Shown here piece after piece: positions 43,256-52,401 of a stretch of 64,000 bases of DNA (position 1 is its first letter; each line of letters begins with the position of its first letter). The notes below the pieces were generated by a model that was not told the DNA's origin, ran no database searches, and saw only the letters and a program-made list of their open reading frames with translations. The translations under genes and the position numbers were made by a program. The DNA comes from Megalopta genalis (Eukaryota; Arthropoda; Insecta; Hymenoptera; Halictidae), in contig NW_027476111.1 in the NCBI RefSeq assembly GCF_051020955.1, forward strand, positions 124,001 to 188,000. The letters run 5' to 3'.

Positions 43256-43626
43256 ACCCGGGGAAGGCTAATACGCCCGGGGGGTCGCCAGGTACCCCGG
43301 GGTTGTCCGCTAACGATTGGTGCACCCACCAACCATAGCTGGCGCTTACTCCAGCTACGCCCTCTTCACCGCGCAACACTGCTTGGGGCTAGGGATTTTT
43401 TAGAGAGGTTGTCATCCTCGCGGCCCGGCCGGTTAAGGCAAGACCCCCGTTCCTGTAAAACATGACCACAGGTTTACGGTATGTGTCCGACTTTAGTTGG
43501 CCCCTCACCTCAAGCCACTCCGGCATGGTAGAACCTGCCAGGGAATAAATTCCCCGCCGGCACAGCCTTGAGGATCATTAGGGCACGAAGCCCCCCCACC
43601 ACGACAAGGTAGCGGACTCGGGGGGG

Positions 43627-43641
43627 AACCTTGACATAACC
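43627..43641. repeat. Telomere-like repeat tract between A10 and A11
   Basis: One unit plus AACC (15 bp). Confidence 0.93.
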
Positions 43642-45754
43642 TTTTTTTTTTTTTTTTTTTTTTTTATTTTACGTGGAGGAAATCTGCTTGCCAGACACCC
43701 CCGCCCCGCCCGGGGGAGCGGGACGAGGGTAGTGTGGGGTTTGACCCACTAAAACCTCCACGGCGACCTGAGGACGCAGAACCGACCGCTGGCGATTCAA
43801 CGGGGGAGCCACGGGAACTCTTGAAGAACACTACCGCGGCTCCCCCTCGCCTGGCCGGCCATCAAGATGGTAACGATGGCCGGCCGCGTCCCGGGGGGAA
43901 ATAAAATAAATCCTCCCCCCTAAAATCCATTTAAATTCGGCGGCGCAAGGGCTCGCACCCCGAACCGCCCCGACACGGCGACCGCGCGATAGGTGACCAG
44001 GGCCCCCGCCCTGATCACAGCGGCCGCCGGGGGGACGACGAGTATATCGGAGGAGGATCACAGTTAACACTCGCCTCCCTCAGACGACTCGTCATCCCCC
44101 ACTCCCAACAGTGGAGGTCCTCCTCTGTTGGCGGGCGGCGGGCAATGAAACCAGCATGTTCTGGTACACCCGCCGCCCGCCTACTCTCAGCTGCCCGGGG
44201 TTTCTCGGCGCGGGCGCGCACGCCGTCCCCGGGCACGTCGGGCGGGATCTGTAAGCTCCCGATCCCGCTCGGCAGCCTCCTTCCGCGACATAACCTCCTC
44301 GCAGAAAGAGATTGCTGCCGCCCACTTCCCCGGGCCCTCCAGCATGGCCCCAACTAGGCTGGAGAGTGCGAGGTCGTGGCCGACTTCCCGTTTTAGGACT
44401 CGGCGCAGCGCTGAAAAGGCGGGACATTCCTCCAGCGTGTGCTGCGCCGAGTCTTCCTCCGCGCCACAATGGTGGCACACCGTCGTCGCTTCCCGCCCGA
44501 TGCGACACAGGTAGACACCGAAGCAGCCATGCCCGGTGAACACCTGCGTCGCTCGGTAGGAGAGCCTGCCATGCCGTCTCTCCCGCCACGAGGTGAAGTG
44601 CGGCAGGAGAGCCCCGGGGACGCGCTCGCCGGCGTGGGAGCAAAGCTCGGCACGCCATCTGGCGAGCGCTAGTCGCCGGGCCTGGAGCTCGAAGCCCTCG
44701 ACCGTCTCTCGCTCCGGCAGGGCCCCTCGAGCACGGCTGGCGATGCTTGTGCGCCCATAAACATAGGCGCGCACCGCCGCCTGAAGCTCGAAGGGAAGTT
44801 CTCCCGCCAGAGCAAGCGCCGCCACGGTAGACGTGGTGCGGTAACCTCTTATGAGGCGGATGGCCATCCGCCTCTGCAGCCGGCGCAACAACAGCGTGTT
44901 GCGCCGGCTGGTCATCACGTACGGCGCCCAGATTGGGGCACCGTATAAGGCCATAGACCGCACCACGCCCAGGTATAGGCGGCGCACCAAATCTCCCGGT
45001 CCCCCGAGGTTGGGCAGCAGGCGGCCCAAAGAGGCCGCCGCCTTTTCGACTCGGGGGACGAGACGGTCGAGATGCGCATCGAAGCTCCAGCGGCTGTCGA
45101 GGATCAGTCCGAGATATTTCAACTGGGACTTCACCTCGACGCAGGCTTCTCCAACCCGGATCCACGATCTGGCCGGTGGCCGAGACCGAGGCCGTCCGTG
45201 GAACCAGACAGCCCCGGCCTTCTCCGGGGCTATTTTCAGCCCCAGATCGCGGATCCTCGCGACGACGGCTGCCACCGCAACCTCTGCTCGTCGGATGGTC
45301 CTCTCGAAGGTACTTCCGACGGCGACCACCAACGTGTCGTCCGCGTAGCAGACGAGGGTGGCACCGTCGGGCAGGGAGGCCTTTTCCAGGACCGCGTTGT
45401 AACCCAGGCCCCACAGGAGCGGTCCTAAAACAGACCCCTGCGGGACCCCGCGGTCCACTTCCCTCCGTATCATCCCGTACCGGCCCGGGTATTCGACCCA
45501 CCTGTCCCGCAGGTAGGCCCCGATCACCCGCCTCAGATAGGGAGGCACCTGGTGATCGACGAGGGCCCCCCTAATGGCGGACCAGGGCAGGGTGTTGAAC
45601 GCATTGACGATGTCAATGGACACCGCCAAGCACACCCCGCCCCTTGCCACGGCATTGTCCGAGAGGGACTTGAGACAGACGATAGCGTCGACCGTCGATC
45701 GCCCCTCCCGGAAGCCAAACTGGCAGTCCGCCAGATCTGGGCCGTCGCGGGACA
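43642..45754 (-). mobile_element. Family A copy A11: 5'-truncated in ORF2, atypical 5' junction
   Basis: 2.1 kb on minus, 24-nt poly(A), 3'UTR to 44186. The 5' end merges into the repeat through GACA, which belongs to both sequences (45751-45754). All other truncated copies join the repeat at AACC, so this junction has a different phase. Confidence 0.9.
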
Positions 45755-45821
45755 TAACCTTGACATAACCTTGACATAACCTTGACATAACCTTGACATA
45801 ACCTTGACATAACCTTGACAT
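44187..45821 (-). pseudogene. Family A ORF2, copy A11: RT fragment fused to a repeat-encoded leader
   Basis: Open frame of 544 codons starting at an ATG inside the 11-bp repeat (45821). The leader is MSRLCQGYVKV twice plus MSR, then ORF2 sequence in frame from D529. No endonuclease; RT motifs A, B, C and the CCHC are present. Has unusual changes close to the RT core: R552C, E588G, D641G just after motif B, and E706G. Expression is not demonstrated. Confidence 0.85.
45751..45821. repeat. Telomere-like repeat tract between A11 and B
   Basis: GACAT followed by six units of AACCTTGACAT (71 bp). It ends at ...TTGACAT next to the poly(T) of element B, not at AACC, which marks a different insertion point for family B. 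Confidence 0.93.
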
Positions 45822-45846
45822 TTTTTTTTTTTTTTTTTTTTTTTTT

Positions 45847-46094
45847 CAGGAGGAGGGGAATGCTTTGCGCACGCCGCCCCTGGATGTTGGTGGGCGGGAG
45901 TGTGGGACTCCCTGGCGAAAAAGGTGCAATGCCTGGTATACCCACTAAACCCCTCCTCAGGCTTCAGCCTGTGCGCAGAACACCCACCGCGGCGTCCCCT
46001 CTCGGGATTCCTGCACGGTGGGTGTCTGGATCGTCTGTCATGACCGTTTGACAAAGGCCACGGTAAGCCTATGCTAGAAAATCCTAAAGACAAG

Positions 46095-46166
<72 letters not shown>

Positions 46167-46330
46167 GCCATGGAGCACCTAGACAAACCTAGGGGAACCG
46201 AAGTCTAGAACAAACATCTATAAATAAGTGACATAAAATAGAAAATAAATAAGTACATAAATAAAAGTGAAAAAAAGAATAAATAATAAATAAATAAATA
46301 GTGAACGCCTAGACTATTGACCCAACCAGA
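45847..46330 (-). other. Family B 3'UTR with AU-rich block and internal T70 tract
   Basis: Sense order: ORF2 stop; an AT-rich stretch (46165-46330) with repeated ATTTATTTA; an uninterrupted run of 70 T (A on +, 46095-46164) followed by CTTGTCTTTAG; then about 250 bp of GC-rich sequence to the poly(A). The GC-rich part contains a small AGGCT/AGCCT hairpin and the motif GGAGGGGTTTAGTGGGT (45956-45940), close to the motif in the family A 3'UTR. Confidence 0.75.
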
Positions 46331-49300
46331 TCAACTGGAGGTGCCTCGCATCCTACAGTGCCGTCGCTTTTCTGTCCGATCAAGCTCTTCTCGTTGCTTG
46401 GCAACACCGGTGATGTAGCGAACGAGAATTGTCCTGGTGGTGTCGTTTTTTAAAAGCGCCATAAAATTGCCGAGGCTGATAGCTGTACCCATCGAACCCT
46501 CGGCGGCGCCCCTCTCGGCAGCAAAACGCCCGCACTCCAAGAACGCATGAACGGGGCCATCAGGCCCGCGCCCACATGCCAGGCAGAGATCACTCGACAA
46601 AAAGCCCATCCTCGACTGATACTCAGAGAAGCATCCGTGCCCGGTGATAAACTGGGTCAGGTGAAAACTGAGAATTTTAGGGCCCCACTGGACCCACTCG
46701 CTGATAACGGGAATCAAGCGGTGGGTCCAGCGTCCATGCTTTGCAGCGTCCCATCTGTCTTGCCAACGCTGTAGCGTGACAAGCCTTTCCTCAGCCTTAA
46801 CCCGCCCAGCCTCCGACACGAAGCCCTCCGAGCCCCGGTCGAGGGTGGACAGCCTGCGAAAAATGCGAAGCCTTTCCTCCGCCACCAACACCAGAGGCGG
46901 CACGCCCGCCAGAACACAAACGGCGTCGAGGGACACGGTCCTGTACGACCTGGCCACTCGGGCCAGGATCGAACGCTGGACCGCGTTAATGGCCTTATCG
47001 TTGCCGCACCTCGACGCCACGTGCGCCCAAGCAGGGGCCGCGTAGAGGACCACCGACTCGACCACCCTATAATAGAGCAGCCGAGCCCAGTAGCCCCCGC
47101 CCCGGATATTGGGAAGGATTCGGGCTAGCAGGCCCGCGTACTTGGCTGCCTTCTCGCAGCTTCGCCTGACATGTGCACGAAAACACTGATTTCCCTCGAT
47201 CAGCAGTCCGAGGTAGCGCACGCATCCGCCGCCTCGAAGGGACGCCGAACCGAGGGCCAGCTGGAGGGGCCCCGGAGCCTTCCTGCTGGTCAGGTGCAGG
47301 ACCTCGGTCTTCTCCTCCGCCAGCTCTAGATGGTTGTCCCCGAACCACGCGCGGATGCGGGCGAGCGTTTGCTCGGCCAACGCAACCACGCGGTCGGCAC
47401 TGCGCGCGCCGACGAGCAGGGCGACGTCGTCCGCAAATCCTATTAGACTACAGTGCCTGGGAAGAGACATCTCGAGGAGGCCATCGTATTGGGCGTTCCA
47501 GAACCAGGGGCCGAGAACGGAGCCCTGAGGCACCCCGGCATGAACTGGAAAACGCTCAGGTCCGGACGGGGTCGTCGCCTCCACCACGCGCCCACTGAGA
47601 TAGCTACTCAGCACGCGCAACAGCGGAGCCGAGACCCCTTTCCCCGCCAAGGCGCCCAAAATACCGTCCCACCTTACGGTGTTAAAGGCATTCCTGACGT
47701 CCAAGGCAACCATTACGCAATGCAATCCTGTACGCTTGGCAGCGTCCCATGTGTCGATGAGGCGACACATGGCATCGACCGTGCTTTTGCGCTTGACAAA
47801 GCCAAATTGATTGCTTGCGAAGGCCACAACGGACGCCAGGCGCTCCTTGAGACAATACTCAAACGCCTTGGAGAAGTTCGAGAGAAGGCAAAGCGGGCGC
47901 CACGACACCACGCCCCCGGGTCCAGGCTTCTTAGGGATCAACACCAGCCGGCCCACCTTCCACGCCTCCGGGAAATATCCCAATTCGAGGCATGTGTTGA
48001 AAAGGTGGGCGACGTGGCTGAGCGCCTCTCTCCCAAGAGCCCAGACCACGGAGGACGCTATGCCGTCGACGCCGGCCGCCTTCCTCTTGACCTTTTTGAT
48101 GGCCGCCTCGACCTCGTCCTCTGTAAAAAACTGCCTAGAAGAGGCAGGGCACTCTGATATAAACTCCTCAATTCGAGGGAAAGGAGCCCCACTAGGAGGC
48201 TCCGTTACAAAAAGCTTGCGGACGACGTCCGCCACCTCGCCGGCACTAAGGGATGCTGGCGGAGAGCGTCCCTTGACCCTGCCGCTGACCCACAGGTACG
48301 GCCGGCCCCACACATCAGCCTCCACGCTATCAGTAAACTTTTTCCACGCGGCGGACTTGGCAATCGCTATAGAGCGTGCCAGGTCCTTTTTAAGGACTTT
48401 ATACGCCGAGATACGAACTTCCAGGGCCCCGGCGTCCCGACCGCGCCTGGCCCTCTGCAGGCTTCGCCTGGCCTTGCAAACCATTTTCCTGGCCGTCGCG
48501 ATCTCGCTACTCCACCACCACACGGGACGCTTATCGCGCAGCCCGGGGTGGAGGGTGCGAGACGCCCGTCCGGCCAGGTCGACAATCATGTCTATGTACG
48601 CGTCCACGTCCTCAACAGTAACAATACTGAGAGGGTTAGCTTCATGCGCATACCTGCAATATAATTCCAAGAATTTCCTGGTGTCGATGCTCCGGCGCGG
48701 TGGGCCGAGATGCGGTCCCCGCCCGGCCGCGCACCCACCAAACTTGTGTAGAATGTACCGGTGGTCGGAGGCAGTCTCAATGTCGAGGATCCTGCTCTCC
48801 ATCAACCTGGCATAGGCGCCGCCGCCACAGAACATAAAATCGATGAGGGAGCGCTGGCTCCCCCTCTCAAAAGTGAAAGACCCGGTACTCTTTACCGGGA
48901 CGAGGCCCATCTTATTTATGAGCTCGAGGACGGCGTGCCCCCTTGCATCGGAGCAGACCGATCCCCAGGCCGGGGACTTCGCGTTGAAGTCCCCGCCCAC
49001 TGCAATCTGACCCAAAGGGATATTTCCAATTAGGGCCTCAAGATCACAGAGAAGGGCACCGAATTCAGAGAGAGGAATATTCGGGGAGAAATAGCAGCCA
49101 ACGAGGGTGAGGTCACCCACGCTGACCGCCACCGCCCCCCGAACGGCCCCTACAGGCCTAACCCCCGCCCCCGCAGCGCCCCTCCCCGCGACCCAGACGG
49201 CCGCCTTTCCGGTTTCATCCCTGTGCCAGTCACCTGGAACGGTCCAGGGCTCCGACACGAGGACAACGTCGACCTCGAGCTCACGCACAGCCTGCTGCAG

Positions 49301-49393
49301 TAAATCGTGGGCTAGCCGACACCTATGCAGGTTTATCTGGAGAACATTGAGACCCCCCAGCCGGATACTCTGTAAACTGGCCATATTAGCCAT
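46331..49393 (-). CDS. Family B ORF2: endonuclease-reverse transcriptase
   Basis: Complete 1020-aa protein. Endonuclease at about 15-215: QINLHRC 19-25, E48, GDFNAK 134-139, SDH 209-211. Reverse transcriptase about 430-720: motif A ALDVRNAF 563-570 (D565), motif B VPQGSVLGP 621-629, motif C GFADD 652-656 (D655, D656). C-terminal zinc motif C937, C940, H949, C954 with the same CX2CX8HX4C spacing as family A. FADD instead of YADD and low sequence identity outside motifs separate it from family A. Start ATG at 49393; a second ATG three codons later at 49384 is equally possible. No overlap with ORF1, unlike family A. Confidence 0.95.
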   Translation of the reverse strand: MANMASLQSIRLGGLNVLQINLHRCRLAHDLLQQAVRELEVDVVLVSEPWTVPGDWHRDETGKAAVWVAGRGAAGAGVRPVGAVRGAVAVSVGDLTLVGCYFSPNIPLSEFGALLCDLEALIGNIPLGQIAVGGDFNAKSPAWGSVCSDARGHAVLELINKMGLVPVKSTGSFTFERGSQRSLIDFMFCGGGAYARLMESRILDIETASDHRYILHKFGGCAAGRGPHLGPPRRSIDTRKFLELYCRYAHEANPLSIVTVEDVDAYIDMIVDLAGRASRTLHPGLRDKRPVWWWSSEIATARKMVCKARRSLQRARRGRDAGALEVRISAYKVLKKDLARSIAIAKSAAWKKFTDSVEADVWGRPYLWVSGRVKGRSPPASLSAGEVADVVRKLFVTEPPSGAPFPRIEEFISECPASSRQFFTEDEVEAAIKKVKRKAAGVDGIASSVVWALGREALSHVAHLFNTCLELGYFPEAWKVGRLVLIPKKPGPGGVVSWRPLCLLSNFSKAFEYCLKERLASVVAFASNQFGFVKRKSTVDAMCRLIDTWDAAKRTGLHCVMVALDVRNAFNTVRWDGILGALAGKGVSAPLLRVLSSYLSGRVVEATTPSGPERFPVHAGVPQGSVLGPWFWNAQYDGLLEMSLPRHCSLIGFADDVALLVGARSADRVVALAEQTLARIRAWFGDNHLELAEEKTEVLHLTSRKAPGPLQLALGSASLRGGGCVRYLGLLIEGNQCFRAHVRRSCEKAAKYAGLLARILPNIRGGGYWARLLYYRVVESVVLYAAPAWAHVASRCGNDKAINAVQRSILARVARSYRTVSLDAVCVLAGVPPLVLVAEERLRIFRRLSTLDRGSEGFVSEAGRVKAEERLVTLQRWQDRWDAAKHGRWTHRLIPVISEWVQWGPKILSFHLTQFITGHGCFSEYQSRMGFLSSDLCLACGRGPDGPVHAFLECGRFAAERGAAEGSMGTAISLGNFMALLKNDTTRTILVRYITGVAKQREELDRTEKRRHCRMRGTSS

Positions 49394-49761
49394 TGCGCCG
49401 CACTAGTATAACGTCTCGTGAAAATCGAAAATTGAGAGTAAATATGGGATTTACCGTCGGCGAGACGTTTGCGCTCTGCTAAAATCGAAGCGAAGGTATT
49501 CCGGTGAACCAAACAGTAAATTCCGTGCAGCAATGTTAAGCTCGGCGTTGCCGTTGCACCCACACACTGCACTTCACTAATAAAATTAAATAAATTAAAT
49601 TTCAAAACTTATCGGTTAACGGCCGATAAGCTAACGTTATAACAAAAGAAAAGAACTGTAAGAAAAGAAAAAGTTTTAGAAGTAGGCCGACAAGAAATAT
49701 ACCTCGCACAAAAACTCTTGCACAAAAAACCGTGCGTGTCAGTCGCGTATCGAAACAGACG
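49394..49761 (-). other. Family B inter-ORF region (368 bp), AT-rich
   Basis: No gene supported. Much richer in A+T than both flanking ORFs. On the sense strand it holds CTTCTAAAAC, then CTTTTTCTTTTCTTACAG (AG at 49657-49656), which fits a branch-point-like site plus polypyrimidine tract and 3' splice acceptor. A 90-codon frame (49605-49333) overlaps the start of ORF2 in another frame and resembles nothing I know. The region could be a spacer used for splicing, internal initiation or an internal promoter (inference). Confidence 0.6.
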
Positions 49762-52401
49762 TTACGTGACGTCAGCCTTATTTTCTATATTTTGACGGAG
49801 AGGACCGTCCCTCTCCGCACGTCCCTGCTCCGCAGTGCTTGTTGAGCCGCTCGGCCCCTGTCGTGTAATTTCGCCCAGCTCGGCCGCGCCTGCGCCGCCG
49901 CCTGCGCGTTCCGTGCTGCGCGGACGCAAGACGACGTCATTCGGACTCGTCAGCCCGTCTCTCCCCGCGCGTCCCTGGGCCGGCGCTCTCTTCAGCCTGA
50001 GCTTCGGCTCTTTCCGGCACGGTTCGCGGCGACAGGCCGAGTCTGCGCCCTGGTCTGCGCAGACATCGCTGCGCGTTGGCGACGCGCTACTTGGCACAGG
50101 GGGTACCCCCCCGGCCGATGCACCGCGCGGTGCAGGCTGCGGACATCCACCCGCGCGCGTACCACCGCCCCCAGAACTACTGCCTGCTTCATCCCGACGA
50201 GCAGACTGCTCAGATGTTATATTTTGATTACGCACCGCGGACGAGCTAATCACCTTTTCAACCGACGGGGGAGAGGCTCGCGCTCGCGGCGTTATTTTTG
50301 GACGTCGTTCGTTAGAAGGAGGCTTCCCCCCCTTGCTCCTAGCCTCTTCAAGGGCCCTGCGGTAGGCAGGACATCTGAGACCCCCGTCCCGATGCCCGTC
50401 CTGATCGCAGACCACGCACCTCTCGCGCCCCTTACACTCGCCCGCCCGGTGATCATCAGCGCCGCATTTGCGGCAGACCTTTGTACGGTCTGGCCCTTTA
50501 CAATCAGCGGCCCGATGTCCGTATCCCCGGCACCTGAAGCACTGGAGGATTTCCTCGCGCTCAGTTACCAGACAGCAGCTCCAGCCCACGCGTAGCGGGC
50601 TGAGGGCGAGGATACGCGCCGCCACCGACGCGGGAGCCAGAATAGATGCATTCTGCCTCCCAGCAAACGCCGGCCGGAGAGCGCGTACCTTGTAGCTGTC
50701 AGATGGAAATTCGGGCAGCCTCCTGTGAATAGCCGCCTTTATGTCGTCGACGGTCGCGTCGCCTTCGACACGGCGGAGGTGCAAGGTGCGGAGAGGGCCC
50801 CTTCCCACCCCGACCGACGCCCTAAGCCCTTGTACCTTTTCGTTAACCAGGGAGCTGAGGGCCCTGGCCTTCGCCCCGTCGCCCCTCACTTGTATGAGCA
50901 TATGTCCATCCCTGCTGGTCCTGACGTCGGAGACGAGAATCCCCGCGCCGTCGATGTCGACCTTATCCTTTACGGCCCGAAGCATCTGCGCGTACGTGAG
51001 GTTCTCGCCCCTCACCAGTACCGTGTCGGAGGGCTGCTCGGGGGGGCGACGCATTTGGCCGGCTGGGATCCCCCAGATCTTAATAGCAACCCCGGTTCCC
51101 GAAAAAACCGCCTCGAGCATCTTTCGGAAAGGCTCCGAAGGAATGTCGGGGTGGGAGGCAATGGCTATGCACTTGCATGCCATCTTGACTCCCAACTCCC
51201 TTAAGTGCGCGAGTGCCCTGTACGCGTTTTCCGCCGCGAAGGTGCTGGACCCGGTTGCCCTGTCAGCCGCGAAAAATATTCTTTTCTCGCGGATTCTGGG
51301 GGGGGCATCGCGGCGCGGAATGGATGTCCTGAGGGTGAGAAATGTGGACTCACCAACCGATGGAGGGTCCGTCCTCAGGTCAGCAACCCCCGGTATCCGG
51401 TCTAGAAGGAAGCGGGCAGGGCCCGTTCCCACCTCGAGGTCAGCTGGGGCGAAGCACGCCAGATCGTCGTCCGGACAGCTAACGAGGGGGTTACCCTCGA
51501 CAATTGTCGTGTTCACGAACGACGATTCCGCCCACCTCCTGTCCACCAGTGCTCGGAGAGATGGCCAGTCCCTGGCCCCGCGCGTCCAGTCCGCAACGTC
51601 ATGATCGTCCACCTCCTGCGGGTCGCAGGTCTGAGTGCCACAAGACCTGGTCCTCGGCGGGGCGATGCACTCGGTGTCCATCCTCTCCGTCGCAGGCTCG
51701 GTCTGCGTGCCCGTATTAACCCCGCGACCTCCAGACTTCGCGTCCGGAGCTGGGGAGCTCCGTGTTGGAGGGCGGTGGGCTGGAGTTAAGGTTGGAGGGG
51801 CACGCTCGTTCCTCCTCATAGCCTTGACCGCGTGTTGCACTTCGTTGAGGCTTCTTATGATTGAGTTGAACAATTTCCTCGTGTCTTCCTCCATTTCCGT
51901 GGAGGCGCATAGCCTCTTGCAGAGCGCTCGTGTGCCCGCAACCGCCTTTTTTACCTGCGTTTCCAGGCCAGGCAGGGGGCTCACGCAGCCGCTCGTCGTG
52001 GCAGACTCGTCCGAGGAACCGCCAATCGCTTCCTCGGGAGACGAAAACGCGGTCCTCTTTCTCTTCGTCTTACTTTTACTCTTACCACCCCCCGAACCCT
52101 TGGCAGAGCCGAGGGTAGGTGAAGGGGGAAAGGAAAATAGAGAGGAAGGAGGGAGAGGGGAGAAGAAGGGAGGGGAGGGGGGATTGGGCACCGGAGAGGA
52201 GGCCGTAACGGCCGCCGTCCGGGGATTCTCCTGGTCCACGGCCTCACGTGCAGGATCGCGAGATCCCGACGGCGGAGACCGTGCCTGGTTGCCTACCGAC
52301 TTGGCGGAATTGCGGGTGCCGGGAAGCACCCTTACCTCGGATAAACCGAGGGACGCAGGCGGCACTGTAAAAACCTGCTTATTTTCAATATCTTTATTCA
52401 T
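49762..52401 (-). CDS. Family B ORF1: gag-like zinc-knuckle protein
   Basis: 879 aa from the ATG at 52401 (MNKDIENK). The frame is open further upstream, but only from a GTG and through leader-like sequence, so the ATG in an A-rich context is preferred. Low-complexity Pro/Ser/Lys N-terminal part; conserved mid region; then three zinc knuckles: CFRCRGYGHRAADC, CRKCGADDHRAGEC and CVVCDQDGHRDGGLRC. The C-terminal 150 residues are Gly/Arg/Pro-rich. Role as RNP and nucleic-acid-binding protein follows from the R1-clade family. Ends at 49762, well clear of ORF2. Confidence 0.9.
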   Translation of the reverse strand: MNKDIENKQVFTVPPASLGLSEVRVLPGTRNSAKSVGNQARSPPSGSRDPAREAVDQENPRTAAVTASSPVPNPPSPPFFSPLPPSSLFSFPPSPTLGSAKGSGGGKSKSKTKRKRTAFSSPEEAIGGSSDESATTSGCVSPLPGLETQVKKAVAGTRALCKRLCASTEMEEDTRKLFNSIIRSLNEVQHAVKAMRRNERAPPTLTPAHRPPTRSSPAPDAKSGGRGVNTGTQTEPATERMDTECIAPPRTRSCGTQTCDPQEVDDHDVADWTRGARDWPSLRALVDRRWAESSFVNTTIVEGNPLVSCPDDDLACFAPADLEVGTGPARFLLDRIPGVADLRTDPPSVGESTFLTLRTSIPRRDAPPRIREKRIFFAADRATGSSTFAAENAYRALAHLRELGVKMACKCIAIASHPDIPSEPFRKMLEAVFSGTGVAIKIWGIPAGQMRRPPEQPSDTVLVRGENLTYAQMLRAVKDKVDIDGAGILVSDVRTSRDGHMLIQVRGDGAKARALSSLVNEKVQGLRASVGVGRGPLRTLHLRRVEGDATVDDIKAAIHRRLPEFPSDSYKVRALRPAFAGRQNASILAPASVAARILALSPLRVGWSCCLVTEREEILQCFRCRGYGHRAADCKGPDRTKVCRKCGADDHRAGECKGRERCVVCDQDGHRDGGLRCPAYRRALEEARSKGGKPPSNERRPKITPRARASPPSVEKVISSSAVRNQNITSEQSARRDEAGSSSGGGGTRAGGCPQPAPRGASAGGVPPVPSSASPTRSDVCADQGADSACRREPCRKEPKLRLKRAPAQGRAGRDGLTSPNDVVLRPRSTERAGGGAGAAELGEITRQGPSGSTSTAEQGRAERDGPLRQNIENKADVT

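Larger units (their letters stand above)
37384..43626 (-). mobile_element. Family A retrotransposon copy A10, full length and apparently intact
   Basis: 6.24 kb on minus: 5'UTR 43256-43626, ORF1 43255-41060, ORF2 41060-37917, 3'UTR 37916-37401, poly(A) of 17. Both UTRs complete. Confidence 0.95.

Noticed and set aside
45847..46164. Possible SINE-like insertion on + (250 bp followed by A70) within B
   Set aside because: The segment carries the 3'UTR motif shared with family A in the B sense orientation and ends at B's own poly(A), and no flanking duplication is visible.
49333..49605. 90-codon frame in the B inter-ORF gap as a third ORF
   Set aside because: No recognisable motif, overlaps ORF2 in a different frame, and only one copy of B is available to test conservation.
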